A stretch of DNA of 64,000 nucleotides from an uncultured Halomonas sp. (GTDB taxonomy: Bacteria > Pseudomonadota > Gammaproteobacteria > Pseudomonadales > Halomonadaceae). Below are positions 16,533-24,391 of this stretch, piece by piece. The stretch covers positions 1-64,000 of the forward strand of contig NZ_CANLFS010000004.1 in the NCBI RefSeq assembly GCF_947490095.1, written 5' to 3'. The notes under the pieces are model-generated. The model saw only the letters and a list, made by a program, of their open reading frames with translations, was not told the DNA's origin and ran no database searches. How positions within the stretch are numbered: the first letter of the stretch is position 1; each line of letters starts with the position of its first letter. The position numbers and the translations under genes were made by a program.

Positions 16533-17186
16533 ATGCTCGAGTTTCGCCAGGTATCCAAGGCCTATACCACGCCCCAGGGCCCCCTCGAGGTGCTTTGCGG
16601 AATCGACCTGACCCTGGCGGCGGGTCAGAGCCTGGCGCTGATGGGCGAATCGGGTAGCGGCAAGTCCACCCTGCTGCACCTGGCCGCGGGCCTCGACCTG
16701 CCGGATGCCGGCGAGGTGCGCCTGGGAGGGCGGGCCATCTCCACGCTCGGTGAGCCCGAGCGGGCCAGGCTGCGCCGGGAGACCCTGGGGCTGGTGTTCC
16801 AGCAGTTTCATCTGGTGCCCAGCCTGAGCGTCGCCGATAATCTGTGCCTGCAGGCGCGCCTGGCCGGCGTGGAAGACGGTGCCTGGTCGGCCGAGCTGGT
16901 CGAGCGGCTGGGCCTGGCCGGGCTGGAAGGCCGCTATCCCGAGCAGCTCTCCGGCGGCCAGCAGCAACGCCTGGCCATCGGCCGCGCCCTGGCGCCGCGG
17001 CCGGCCCTGCTGCTCGCCGATGAGCCCACCGGCAATCTCGATGAAGGCAGCGCCGACGACGTTCTGGCGCTGCTGATGGCGCTGGTACGCGACACCGGCT
17101 GTGCGCTGCTGATGGTGACGCACAGCCTCCGGGTGGCCGCGCCGCTGGACCGGCGCCTGCAGCTATCGCACGGCCAGCTCGGCTGA
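16533..17186 (+). CDS. LolD/AttE-like ABC exporter ATPase
   Basis: ATPase of 217 residues of the LolD/MacB type: Walker A GESGSGKST, Q-loop VFQQFHLVPSL, signature LSGGQQQRLAIGRAL, Walker B LLLADEPTGNLD. A strong AGGGAGG precedes the ATG. Such ATPases pair with FtsX-like permeases; the only one nearby is at 18050-20563, beyond an unrelated TVP38 gene. The set with the AttH-like lipoprotein further right recalls attEFGH loci. It probably powers a mechanotransmission-type system rather than classical export; the cargo is unknown. Confidence 0.85.
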   Translation: MLEFRQVSKAYTTPQGPLEVLCGIDLTLAAGQSLALMGESGSGKSTLLHLAAGLDLPDAGEVRLGGRAISTLGEPERARLRRETLGLVFQQFHLVPSLSVADNLCLQARLAGVEDGAWSAELVERLGLAGLEGRYPEQLSGGQQQRLAIGRALAPRPALLLADEPTGNLDEGSADDVLALLMALVRDTGCALLMVTHSLRVAAPLDRRLQLSHGQLG

Positions 17187-17210
17187 CCGAACGCCCAAGG
17201 ACCCCGTAAC

Positions 17211-17915
17211 GTGACTCTCTCCTCCGTCTGGATCTTCAGGGCCGGCCTCGTGCTTACCGTCGCGGTGATCATGGGCGGCATCTGGTGGCTGCTCCACGAG
17301 CTGGGCCTGCCCATGACCCTCTCCGCCTCCGGCATCGCCGACTGGTTCAGCGGCCAGGGCAGCCTGGGCCCCCTGCTGCTACTGCTGTTGATGATGCTGG
17401 CGGTGGTGGTGGGTCCGATTCCCACCCTGCCGGTGTCCGCCGCCGCCGGGCTGGCCTTCGGCCTGTTCCCCGGGGCGCTGCTGTCGGTCATCGGCGCCAT
17501 GGCCGGGGCCATGATGGCCTTCACCCTGGCCAGGCTGCTGGGACGCGAGGCGCTGCGCGCCCGGCTGCCGAGCAACCCGCTGTTCGGCACTCACGGCTCA
17601 CAGCGCCTGCTGCTGCTCACGGTATTGATCACTCGCCTGGTCCCCATCTTCTCGTTTGCACTGGTCAGCTACGCCGCCGGGGTCACCGCCATCACGACGC
17701 TGCGCTTTGCCCTGGGCACGCTGGTCGGCATGCTGCCCATGACCCTGGTATTCGCCGGCCTAGGCCAGGCCTTCGAGCTACACCCACTGTTCTCGATCAC
17801 CGCCGCCATCGTCATTCTCATCGTGATGACCCTGCTGCCCTGGTACCTGAGCCGGCAGCGACACTCCCGGCTGGCCCGCTGGCTGCGCCTGTATGACGAG
17901 ACGCCCCGGGAATAG
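17211..17915 (+). CDS. TVP38/TMEM64 (DedA-like) membrane protein
   Basis: Inner-membrane protein of 234 residues starting with GTG. It has the VTT-domain pattern PTLPVSAAAGLAFGLFPGA, then MMAFTLARLLGR and LITRLVPIFSFALVSYAAG. Proteins of this superfamily are implicated in lipid scrambling or transport. It sits 24 bases after the ABC ATPase and before the FtsX-type permease, so it may be part of the same transcript, although such transporter loci do not usually contain it. Confidence 0.85.
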   Translation: MTLSSVWIFRAGLVLTVAVIMGGIWWLLHELGLPMTLSASGIADWFSGQGSLGPLLLLLLMMLAVVVGPIPTLPVSAAAGLAFGLFPGALLSVIGAMAGAMMAFTLARLLGREALRARLPSNPLFGTHGSQRLLLLTVLITRLVPIFSFALVSYAAGVTAITTLRFALGTLVGMLPMTLVFAGLGQAFELHPLFSITAAIVILIVMTLLPWYLSRQRHSRLARWLRLYDETPRE

Positions 17916-18049
17916 CCGGGGCCAGCGGTCCAGCAAGCTCGGCCGCGCTCATCGGGCAGGGGCACCCGCCCTCCTCGCCCTGTCGTATCTATGCGACGAT
18001 GTCGGCATCAGGGCCCCATCGGCCCCAGGCCTCCGAGTCGACGTGCCCC

Positions 18050-20563
18050 ATGCTCACTACCCTGGCTACCCTGCTCTCCCACTACCGCCGCCACCCGGGC
18101 CAGCTGGCCATGCTGCTGCTGGGTCTCTGGGTGGCCAGCGCCCTGTGGAGCGGGGTCCAGGCGATCAATGCCTCGGCCAAGGAGAGCTACGCCCGGGCCG
18201 AGGCGCTGTTCACCACCGACCTCGACCGCCTGGAGCGCCTCGATGGCACGCCCCTCACCCGCGACGACTTTCTCCAACTGCGCCGTCAGGGCATACCGGT
18301 CTCGCCGTTGCTGGAGGGCGAGCTCACCGCCCCCGATGGCACCCGGCTGACGCTGATCGGCATCGACCCCCTGACGCTGCCCGGGGACGGTGCCTTCGCC
18401 ACCGCCGGCAGTGCCGCGGCATCGAGCCCGGGCGGGTCTACCGGCTTTCTGGCGCCGCCCTGGCAGACCCGAATTGCCCCGGACACCCTGCCCGCCCTGA
18501 ACCTGGCACTCGAGGCGGCTCCCGGGGCGACGCCGGCCCTGGATGCGGGCCGGCTGCCTCCCTTGGTCCTGGCCCCTTCGCTGCCGCCCCACACGCTGGT
18601 CATGGATATCGCCGCCGCGGCCGATCTACTCGACCGCGGCGCGTCCCTGAGTCGACTGGTCACCGCCCCGGGGACCCTGGAGTCGGCGCCGGCGGGCCTG
18701 ACCCTGACCCGAGCGACCCGCCTGGTGTCGCCGGGCCAGCTGACCCAGAGCTTCCACCTCAACCTCACCGCCCTGGCCCTGCTGGCGCTGATCGTGGGGC
18801 TATTTATCGTTCAGGCGGCCCTGGGCCTGGCCCTGGAGCAACGCCTGGAGATGCTGCGCACTCTGCGCGCCCTGGGGGTCTCGGGGCGCGCTTTGGTGGC
18901 GGGGCTGACCCTGGAACTGCTGCTGTTCGGCGTCATCGGCGCCCTGGCCGGCATCGCCGGCGGGGTATGGCTGGCCCGGACATTGCTGCCCGATGTGGCG
19001 GCCACCCTGGGCAGCCTCTACGGCGCCGGCGTGGGCGTGGAGCTGCGCCTGCCCTGGCATTACTGGCTCGGCGGCCTGGCGGTCACCCTGGGGGGCCTGC
19101 TGCTGGCCGGCACCGGCGTGCTATGGCGGGCCGCCCGCCTGTCGGTACTCGACCTGGGGCGCGCCCAGGCATGGCGCACCGGCTACCAGCGCCAGCTGCG
19201 GCGCATGATCCTGGCCGGCGGAACGGTCGCGCTCGCCGGCCTGGCGCTGTGGGTCTGGCTCTCGCGACAGCCCCCCGGCGAGGGCCTGACGGCGGGGTTC
19301 GCGCTGATGGCCTGCCTGCTGCTGGTGGGCGCCTTCTGGCTGCCGCCGCTGCTGGCCGCGATTCTTTCGGGCCTCACGCGCCTGGCCCGCCGGCGTCCGC
19401 TGGCCCAGTGGGCCCTGGCCGACCTGCAGCTGCAGCTGCCGCGGCTATCGCTGTCGCTGATGGCCCTGCTGATCGCCCTCTCGGCGAGCCTGGGGGTCAA
19501 CAGCATGGTGGGCGGCTTTCGCCTGACCTTCCTGGAGTGGCTCGACCAGCGACTAGTGGCCGACCTTTATCTGGACCCACCGGCGGAGCACTTCGATGCG
19601 GTGCATGTCTGGCTGGGCGAGCGACCGGACGTCGACCAGCGCCTGGCCACTCGCCACGGCGACAGCACCCTGCTGGCGGTAGCCGGCCCAGGCGACGAGC
19701 GCACGCTGGAGCGTCCGGTGTCGCTGTTCGGCCTGACCCCGGAGGCGCGCCTGACACAGACCTGGCCGCTGCTGGAGACCCGCCGGGGCGTGGCGGCGGC
19801 CTGGGCATCGCTGCGGGAAGGGGCCGCCTTTATCAACGAGCAGCTGGCCATCGCCGAGGGTCTCTCGCCCGGGGACCGCCTGACCCTGGCCGCCCCCGGC
19901 GGCCAGCAGACGCTGAACGTGGCGGCGATCTATCCCGATTACGGCAACCCCAGCGGCGAGGTACTGATGACCGCCGACCGGCTGGGCGAGCGCTTCGCCG
20001 CCCCGCCGGATTCCATCGGCATCGTGCTCTCTCCCGGCGCCGACGCCGAGGCCCTCGCCACGGCCCTCGGCGACGAATTCCCCCTGGGCCGTGACGCCCT
20101 GCGCGACCAGGGCGCGGTCAAGCGCACCGCCACCGGCATCTTCGAGCGCACCTTCACCATTACCCGCGCCCTGAATACCCTGACCCTGGCGGTGGCGGCC
20201 CTGGCGCTGCTGGCCAGCCTGCTGGCCCAGGCCCGGGAACGCCGCCGCCGACTGGCACCGATGTGGGCCCTGGGCGTCCCGCGAGGCCAACTGCTGCGGG
20301 TCCAGCTCGTTCAGCTGGGCGGGGCCGCCCTGGCGGTAGGCCTGGTCGCGGTGCCGCTGGGCATCGCCATCACCTGGGGCCTGGTGGCGGTCATCAACGT
20401 GGCCGCCTTCGGCTGGCGGTTGCCGCTGCACCTCTTCCCGGGGGAGATTGCCCTGACCCTGGCCACCGCCGTGGCGGTAGCGCTGCTGGCCGCGGCACTG
20501 CCGGCGCTGCGCCTGTGGCGCACGCCACCCCGGGCGCTGCTGGCCGAGACACAAGCGTCTTGA
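18050..20563 (+). CDS. FtsX-like ABC transporter permease (AttFG-like)
   Basis: Large permease of 837 residues with an N-terminal helix (about residues 15-35), a long periplasmic domain, a cluster of three helices near residues 240-360, a second set around 390-500 with another periplasmic domain, and three C-terminal helices (about 700-830). This duplicated FtsX arrangement is the usual architecture of the roughly 800-residue exporter permeases. The chosen ATG (MLTTLATLLSHYRRHPGQ) gives the standard N-terminus; the frame is open for 17 more codons. Expected partners are the ATPase at 16533 and the AttH-like lipoprotein at 26832, now separated by the amine dehydrogenase operon. Confidence 0.85.
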   Translation: MLTTLATLLSHYRRHPGQLAMLLLGLWVASALWSGVQAINASAKESYARAEALFTTDLDRLERLDGTPLTRDDFLQLRRQGIPVSPLLEGELTAPDGTRLTLIGIDPLTLPGDGAFATAGSAAASSPGGSTGFLAPPWQTRIAPDTLPALNLALEAAPGATPALDAGRLPPLVLAPSLPPHTLVMDIAAAADLLDRGASLSRLVTAPGTLESAPAGLTLTRATRLVSPGQLTQSFHLNLTALALLALIVGLFIVQAALGLALEQRLEMLRTLRALGVSGRALVAGLTLELLLFGVIGALAGIAGGVWLARTLLPDVAATLGSLYGAGVGVELRLPWHYWLGGLAVTLGGLLLAGTGVLWRAARLSVLDLGRAQAWRTGYQRQLRRMILAGGTVALAGLALWVWLSRQPPGEGLTAGFALMACLLLVGAFWLPPLLAAILSGLTRLARRRPLAQWALADLQLQLPRLSLSLMALLIALSASLGVNSMVGGFRLTFLEWLDQRLVADLYLDPPAEHFDAVHVWLGERPDVDQRLATRHGDSTLLAVAGPGDERTLERPVSLFGLTPEARLTQTWPLLETRRGVAAAWASLREGAAFINEQLAIAEGLSPGDRLTLAAPGGQQTLNVAAIYPDYGNPSGEVLMTADRLGERFAAPPDSIGIVLSPGADAEALATALGDEFPLGRDALRDQGAVKRTATGIFERTFTITRALNTLTLAVAALALLASLLAQARERRRRLAPMWALGVPRGQLLRVQLVQLGGAALAVGLVAVPLGIAITWGLVAVINVAAFGWRLPLHLFPGEIALTLATAVAVALLAAALPALRLWRTPPRALLAETQAS

Positions 20564-20932
20564 GTGGCAACCCGCTCGGACCGCTGTAGCGACTCGATGC
20601 ATGCCTGCCCTCGGCGCTAGTTGAAAATCACGGAATCACCATTCCACCTAAGTCCAATCCCTCGATTCGGGGCGCTGCCAAGTGACGCAACGTCACAGCT
20701 AGTGCCTTTCTCCCTCATTATTGCTCCATGACAACAATGTCATTCTCTGTTGCAACAGCACTGGGTGATGCCTTTTGCTATACCAGAGGTTGCAAGGCAA
20801 TAAGTCTAATGTAGAAAAAAGCCGGAATGCACATACCTTCCGCTGAGCCATGCCAGCGACAGTCAGCTCGCCTCGGCAGCAATATTGACCGGCAGTAGTC
20901 CGCTTAATAAGCCAACAAGAAAGGAAGCCAGG
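20564..20932. promoter_or_regulatory. Upstream region of the amine dehydrogenase operon with three dyad symmetries
   Basis: This gap has no credible gene. It is AT-richer than its flanks and holds three inverted repeats within 80 bases: GTGACG-CAA-CGTCAC at 20682-20696, ATGACA-ACAA-TGTCAT at 20728-20743, and the perfect 12-base palindrome CTGTTGCAACAG at 20747-20758. They look like operators for one or more dimeric regulators controlling mauB. No regulator gene lies next to the operon. I could not fix the promoter boxes. Confidence 0.5.
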
Positions 20933-22075
20933 ATGCTCAATAAATCCCTCTATCGCACGGGGTTAGCCGTGTCGCTAAGTTCCATGCTTGTATCGACCGC
21001 CTGGGCTCAGCTAGCGAGAGAAAACTATTCGATCGAGACCCTCGACGCGCCGGACCAGCACCGTACCTACATCGTCGACAACAACTTCACCCATGCGCTA
21101 TCCACCCGAATTCGAGTGGTCGACCCCAACGAACAGAAGCTTCTCGGCACCGTATCGACCGGCTATATGGCCCCCATGGTGCTGGCCAACGATAAAAGCA
21201 CGATTTATACCGCCGACATTTTCTATGCTCGTGGCACACGCGGCGAGCGCACCGATGTCCTGACCGCCACGGATACACAAACGCTAAACCCCCTGTGGGA
21301 AGTCGAACTTCCTACCAAGCTCGCCAACATGTTGACCGAGCTTTACATGCTGACCATCAGCGATGACGACCGCTTCGTCTATGCGTACAACTTCACGCCG
21401 GCGACCTCGATCACCATCGTCGATGTCAAGAATCAGGAAATGGTCAATGAGATCGAGACCCCCGGATGCATGCTCAGCTATCCGGTGGGGGACCGTGCCT
21501 TCGCGTCCATCTGCGGCGATGGCACCCTGCAGAAGGTGGTGATCAACGATCAGGGACAGGAAGTCAGCCGTAGCAAGACACGGTTCTTCGATCAGGACGA
21601 AGAGCTAATGAACGAACGCGCCATCCTCAACGGTGATACCTATTACTTCACCACTACCGATGGCGTGATTCAGCCGGTGCATATCGTCGATGGCGAGCTT
21701 CAGGCCGGCGAGCGCTGGTCGTTATTCGATGAAGAGCATCAGCAGGAAAACTGGGGGGTCGGCGGCTGGCAGCTACTCGCCGCCTCCCCTCACCTGAACC
21801 GCCTCTATGCGTTGGTGCACCCTGACCACGAGGCACGTCAATGGGAAGACCCCAGCGATACTGTCTGGGCCTACGACCTGGAGACTGGAGAGAAGGTCGG
21901 CGAGATCACGCTGCCCAATCACGTCTGGAGCATTCATGTCACCAAGGATGAATCGCCGCTGCTGCTCGGTGGCACGGTAGAGGGCGACATGGAAATCTAC
22001 GATCTCTCCCAGGATAGCCACATGGCCACCATGGAAGAGATCGCCGGTACCCCCATCCTGATGCTGAGCCACTAA
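20933..22075 (+). CDS. mauB: TTQ amine dehydrogenase large subunit (MauB/AauB-like)
   Basis: Periplasmic large subunit of a quinoprotein amine dehydrogenase, 380 residues. It has a Sec signal (cleavage near STAWA|QLA) and a seven-bladed beta-propeller with YIVDNNFTHALSTRIRVVD, TGYMAPMVLANDKSTIYTAD and further YVTN-like repeats. It packs against the small TTQ subunit encoded three genes later. The start chosen gives a proper signal peptide after AAGGA; 16 more in-frame codons upstream lack sense. Family members oxidise methylamine or aromatic amines to aldehyde plus ammonia; operon layout favours the aromatic (aau) type, but this is inference. Confidence 0.85.
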   Translation: MLNKSLYRTGLAVSLSSMLVSTAWAQLARENYSIETLDAPDQHRTYIVDNNFTHALSTRIRVVDPNEQKLLGTVSTGYMAPMVLANDKSTIYTADIFYARGTRGERTDVLTATDTQTLNPLWEVELPTKLANMLTELYMLTISDDDRFVYAYNFTPATSITIVDVKNQEMVNEIETPGCMLSYPVGDRAFASICGDGTLQKVVINDQGQEVSRSKTRFFDQDEELMNERAILNGDTYYFTTTDGVIQPVHIVDGELQAGERWSLFDEEHQQENWGVGGWQLLAASPHLNRLYALVHPDHEARQWEDPSDTVWAYDLETGEKVGEITLPNHVWSIHVTKDESPLLLGGTVEGDMEIYDLSQDSHMATMEEIAGTPILMLSH

Positions 22076-22085
22076 GGGGGACTGC

Positions 22086-22625
22086 ATGACACTCTATCCC
22101 GTTTTCACCCTGTCACTTTCGGTCATCCTGGCCGTCATCCTGCTGAGCGCCGCGATGCACAAGCTACGGGCTCCCCAGCGCTTTCGGCGACAGCTGGATG
22201 ACTATGCACTATTGCCCCGGGGAAGCTTGGGGGTCGCCGCCCGGATGATGCCGGCGGTGGAAATCGCCCTGGCCACTCTGCTGCTGATTCCTGCCCTGCG
22301 TGTGGTCGGCGCCCTCGGCACGGCGTTGTTGCTGAGCGGCTATGCCGGCGCGATAACCATCAACCTGTGGCGCGGACGCAGCGACATCGACTGTGGTTGC
22401 AGTGGCCCGGGAATGGAGCGGCCACTGAGTTCGGCCCTGCTGTGGCGCAACGGCCTGCTGGTGCTGATGGCACTACTGGCGGCCCTGCCCACTCACTCGC
22501 ACCCCCTCGGCGGCTTCGATCTATTCCTGATCCTGGCCTGCAGCCTGGTAGGGCTGATGATTTACACCTCGGCTGAGGGCCTCCTGGCCAACCGGCCGCG
22601 TCTCAATGCACTACAAGGAAAATAA
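22086..22625 (+). CDS. mauE: MauE-like membrane protein for amine dehydrogenase maturation
   Basis: Inner-membrane protein of 179 residues with four to five hydrophobic helices. It matches MauE, a DoxX/VKOR-like partner needed for disulfide formation and export of the small subunit. The FRRQLDDYALLP segment and the cysteine pair in DCGCSGPGMERP are typical of the family. It begins ten bases after mauB and ends four bases before mauD, so it belongs to the same operon. Confidence 0.85.
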   Translation: MTLYPVFTLSLSVILAVILLSAAMHKLRAPQRFRRQLDDYALLPRGSLGVAARMMPAVEIALATLLLIPALRVVGALGTALLLSGYAGAITINLWRGRSDIDCGCSGPGMERPLSSALLWRNGLLVLMALLAALPTHSHPLGGFDLFLILACSLVGLMIYTSAEGLLANRPRLNALQGK

Positions 22626-22629
22626 CGCT

Positions 22630-23229
22630 ATGGATGCCAACATGATCTCGCACGTCCTGCTCTGGATCGGCCTCATTGCCGTGGCTCTGGTAATGGTGGC
22701 ACTGGTACGACAAATCGGCGTGCTTCACGCGCGCATCGCCCCGGCCGGCGCCTTGATCCTGGACAAGGGGGTCGAGGTAAACAATCCCGCCCCACAGGTG
22801 ACTTCTGCTGATCGGCATGGCAAGCCGGTCAACGTCGGCTACAAGGGGGAGCGTGGCCAGCTGCTGTTCTTCCTGTCGCCCACCTGCCCGGTGTGCAAAT
22901 CGTTGCTGCCGACGCTGCGCTCGCTGGGCAAGATCTATCGTCAGGAGCTCGACGTGATCTACGTCAGTGACGGCGACCATGAACAGCAGATGGATCTGAT
23001 CAAGCAGCATCACCTGGAAGATGCCCGTTATGTCATCGGCCCGGAAATCGGCATGACCTATCAGATCGGCAAGCTCCCCTATGCCGTACTGATCGATGCC
23101 GAAGGCGTGCTAAAGGCCAAGGGACTCGTCAACAGTCGCGAGCATCTGGAGAGCCTGTTCGAGGCCCAGGCGATGGGCGTCGGCACGCTGCAGGAATATA
23201 TGCGCCAGCAGACCGCGGCGACACAATAA
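22630..23229 (+). CDS. mauD: MauD-like thioredoxin-fold maturation protein
   Basis: Membrane-anchored periplasmic thioredoxin-like protein of 199 residues. One N-terminal helix (about residues 8-28) is followed by a thioredoxin domain with the CxxC active site in SPTCPVCKSLLP near residue 97 and a cis-proline loop at GKLPYAVLID. MauD proteins shuffle the six or so disulfides of the small subunit. The chosen ATG follows AAGGAAA; an earlier in-frame ATG lies within mauE. Confidence 0.88.
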   Translation: MDANMISHVLLWIGLIAVALVMVALVRQIGVLHARIAPAGALILDKGVEVNNPAPQVTSADRHGKPVNVGYKGERGQLLFFLSPTCPVCKSLLPTLRSLGKIYRQELDVIYVSDGDHEQQMDLIKQHHLEDARYVIGPEIGMTYQIGKLPYAVLIDAEGVLKAKGLVNSREHLESLFEAQAMGVGTLQEYMRQQTAATQ

Positions 23230-23261
23230 CAGGACACAATAACAACAGGAGGACCGCTTTC

Positions 23262-23786
23262 ATGAGTCTACTCGACCGTTTCTTCGAACGTACCTCACGC
23301 CGTGTGGCCCACTCCACCTCCCGCCGCAACACCCTGTTCAAACTGGGTTCCTGGATGGTGGCCGGTAGCGCCCTGCCGCTGATCCTGCCCATCGATCGCA
23401 GCGCCGGCAATGCCCATGCAGCCGAGAAGGGCGAACCCGGCGACCCGGGTGATCCCATGATGTGCGACTACTGGCGCTACTGTTCCATCGACGGCTATCT
23501 GTGCAGTTGCTGTGGTGGCAGCAAGACCTCCTGCCCCCCGGGCACCGATATTTCCCGGGTGGCCTGGGTGGGCACCTGCCGCAACCCGGCAGATGGTCGC
23601 GACTACATCATTTCCTACAACGACTGTTGTGGAAACCAGCCATGCGGCAAGTGCGCTTGTAACCGTAACGACAGTGAACAGCCGATCTACCGGCCGTTCA
23701 ACAACAACGACATCAACTGGTGCATCGGTGCGGAGAGCAACACCTATGTCTGCACCATCACGGTCATTCAAGGGGTAGCCACCTGA
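23262..23786 (+). CDS. mauA: TTQ amine dehydrogenase small subunit (MauA/AauA-like)
   Basis: Small catalytic subunit precursor of 174 residues. A twin-arginine signal is visible (SRRNTLFKLG). The mature part has 14 cysteines. The two tryptophans expected to form tryptophan tryptophylquinone are W102 and W153, spaced 51 residues as Trp57 and Trp108 are in Paracoccus methylamine dehydrogenase. By the same offset, D77 and D121 match Asp32 and the catalytic Asp76. All key residues are therefore present and the enzyme should be active if TTQ is made. Substrate class (methylamine versus phenylethylamine/tyramine) cannot be decided from the sequence. Confidence 0.9.
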   Translation: MSLLDRFFERTSRRVAHSTSRRNTLFKLGSWMVAGSALPLILPIDRSAGNAHAAEKGEPGDPGDPMMCDYWRYCSIDGYLCSCCGGSKTSCPPGTDISRVAWVGTCRNPADGRDYIISYNDCCGNQPCGKCACNRNDSEQPIYRPFNNNDINWCIGAESNTYVCTITVIQGVAT

Positions 23787-23791
23787 TTACC

Positions 23792-24337
23792 ATGATGACG
23801 CTACGTATTTCCAACGGCGCCAGAACGTTGGTGGGACTATTCAGCTTGATCGCGGCCAGCTCGCTGGCCGCACAAAGCCTGCCCATGCCCAATACCAAGC
23901 CGGCACCGGGCAATGAAATACGGCCAGCCCCACCACACCAGATGGTCTATCGCCCCGAGGTCTACTATCAGCTCGAATGCGGCGGCTGCCACCTTGGCGA
24001 CGGCGAAGGCAAGCGCAATAACGACATTCCACGCATGAAAAACTTCGTCGGCCACTTCCTGTCGGTCGAAGGCGGCCGGGAGTTTCTCGTCCAGGTGCCT
24101 GGCTCGGCCTACTCGAGCTTCGCCGACGACCAGCTGGCCGAGTTGATCAACTGGATTATCACCGACGGCATCGCCGGCACCAGCAAACCGGAGACGTTCA
24201 CGCCCTATACCGCCGAGGAGGTGGCGACACTGCGTGCCCAGCCGCTTGGCAAGGTCGAGGAGACCCGCGATGTGCTGCTCGACAGGATGCGGGCCAAGGA
24301 CATTGCCATTCATGATGGCCTCAAGGATCGCCCTTAG
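23792..24337 (+). CDS. Mono-haem cytochrome c of the amine dehydrogenase operon
   Basis: Periplasmic cytochrome of about 180 residues with a signal peptide (cleavage near SLAAQ) and one haem-binding site, CGGCH near residue 63. A methionine-containing segment further on may give the sixth ligand. It starts five bases after mauA. In the aromatic amine dehydrogenase cluster of Alcaligenes faecalis, as I recall it, the gene after aauA (orf-2) also encodes a mono-haem cytochrome, so this protein may take electrons from the enzyme in place of amicyanin. Confidence 0.8.
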   Translation: MMTLRISNGARTLVGLFSLIAASSLAAQSLPMPNTKPAPGNEIRPAPPHQMVYRPEVYYQLECGGCHLGDGEGKRNNDIPRMKNFVGHFLSVEGGREFLVQVPGSAYSSFADDQLAELINWIITDGIAGTSKPETFTPYTAEEVATLRAQPLGKVEETRDVLLDRMRAKDIAIHDGLKDRP

Positions 24338-24391
24338 CGACAGCACCACAAGGGACGGTCCTTGCCCGGGCCAACAACAGGGAGATCAAGC

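Noticed and set aside
17893..20094. 733-residue plus-strand frame overlapping the FtsX-like permease
   Set aside because: The product is Pro/Gly/Arg/Ala-rich shadow sequence; the permease frame has clear helices and family architecture.
20763..20780. Sigma-54 promoter before mauB
   Set aside because: A GG and a GC element are present, but their spacing is one or two bases too long for the -24/-12 consensus.
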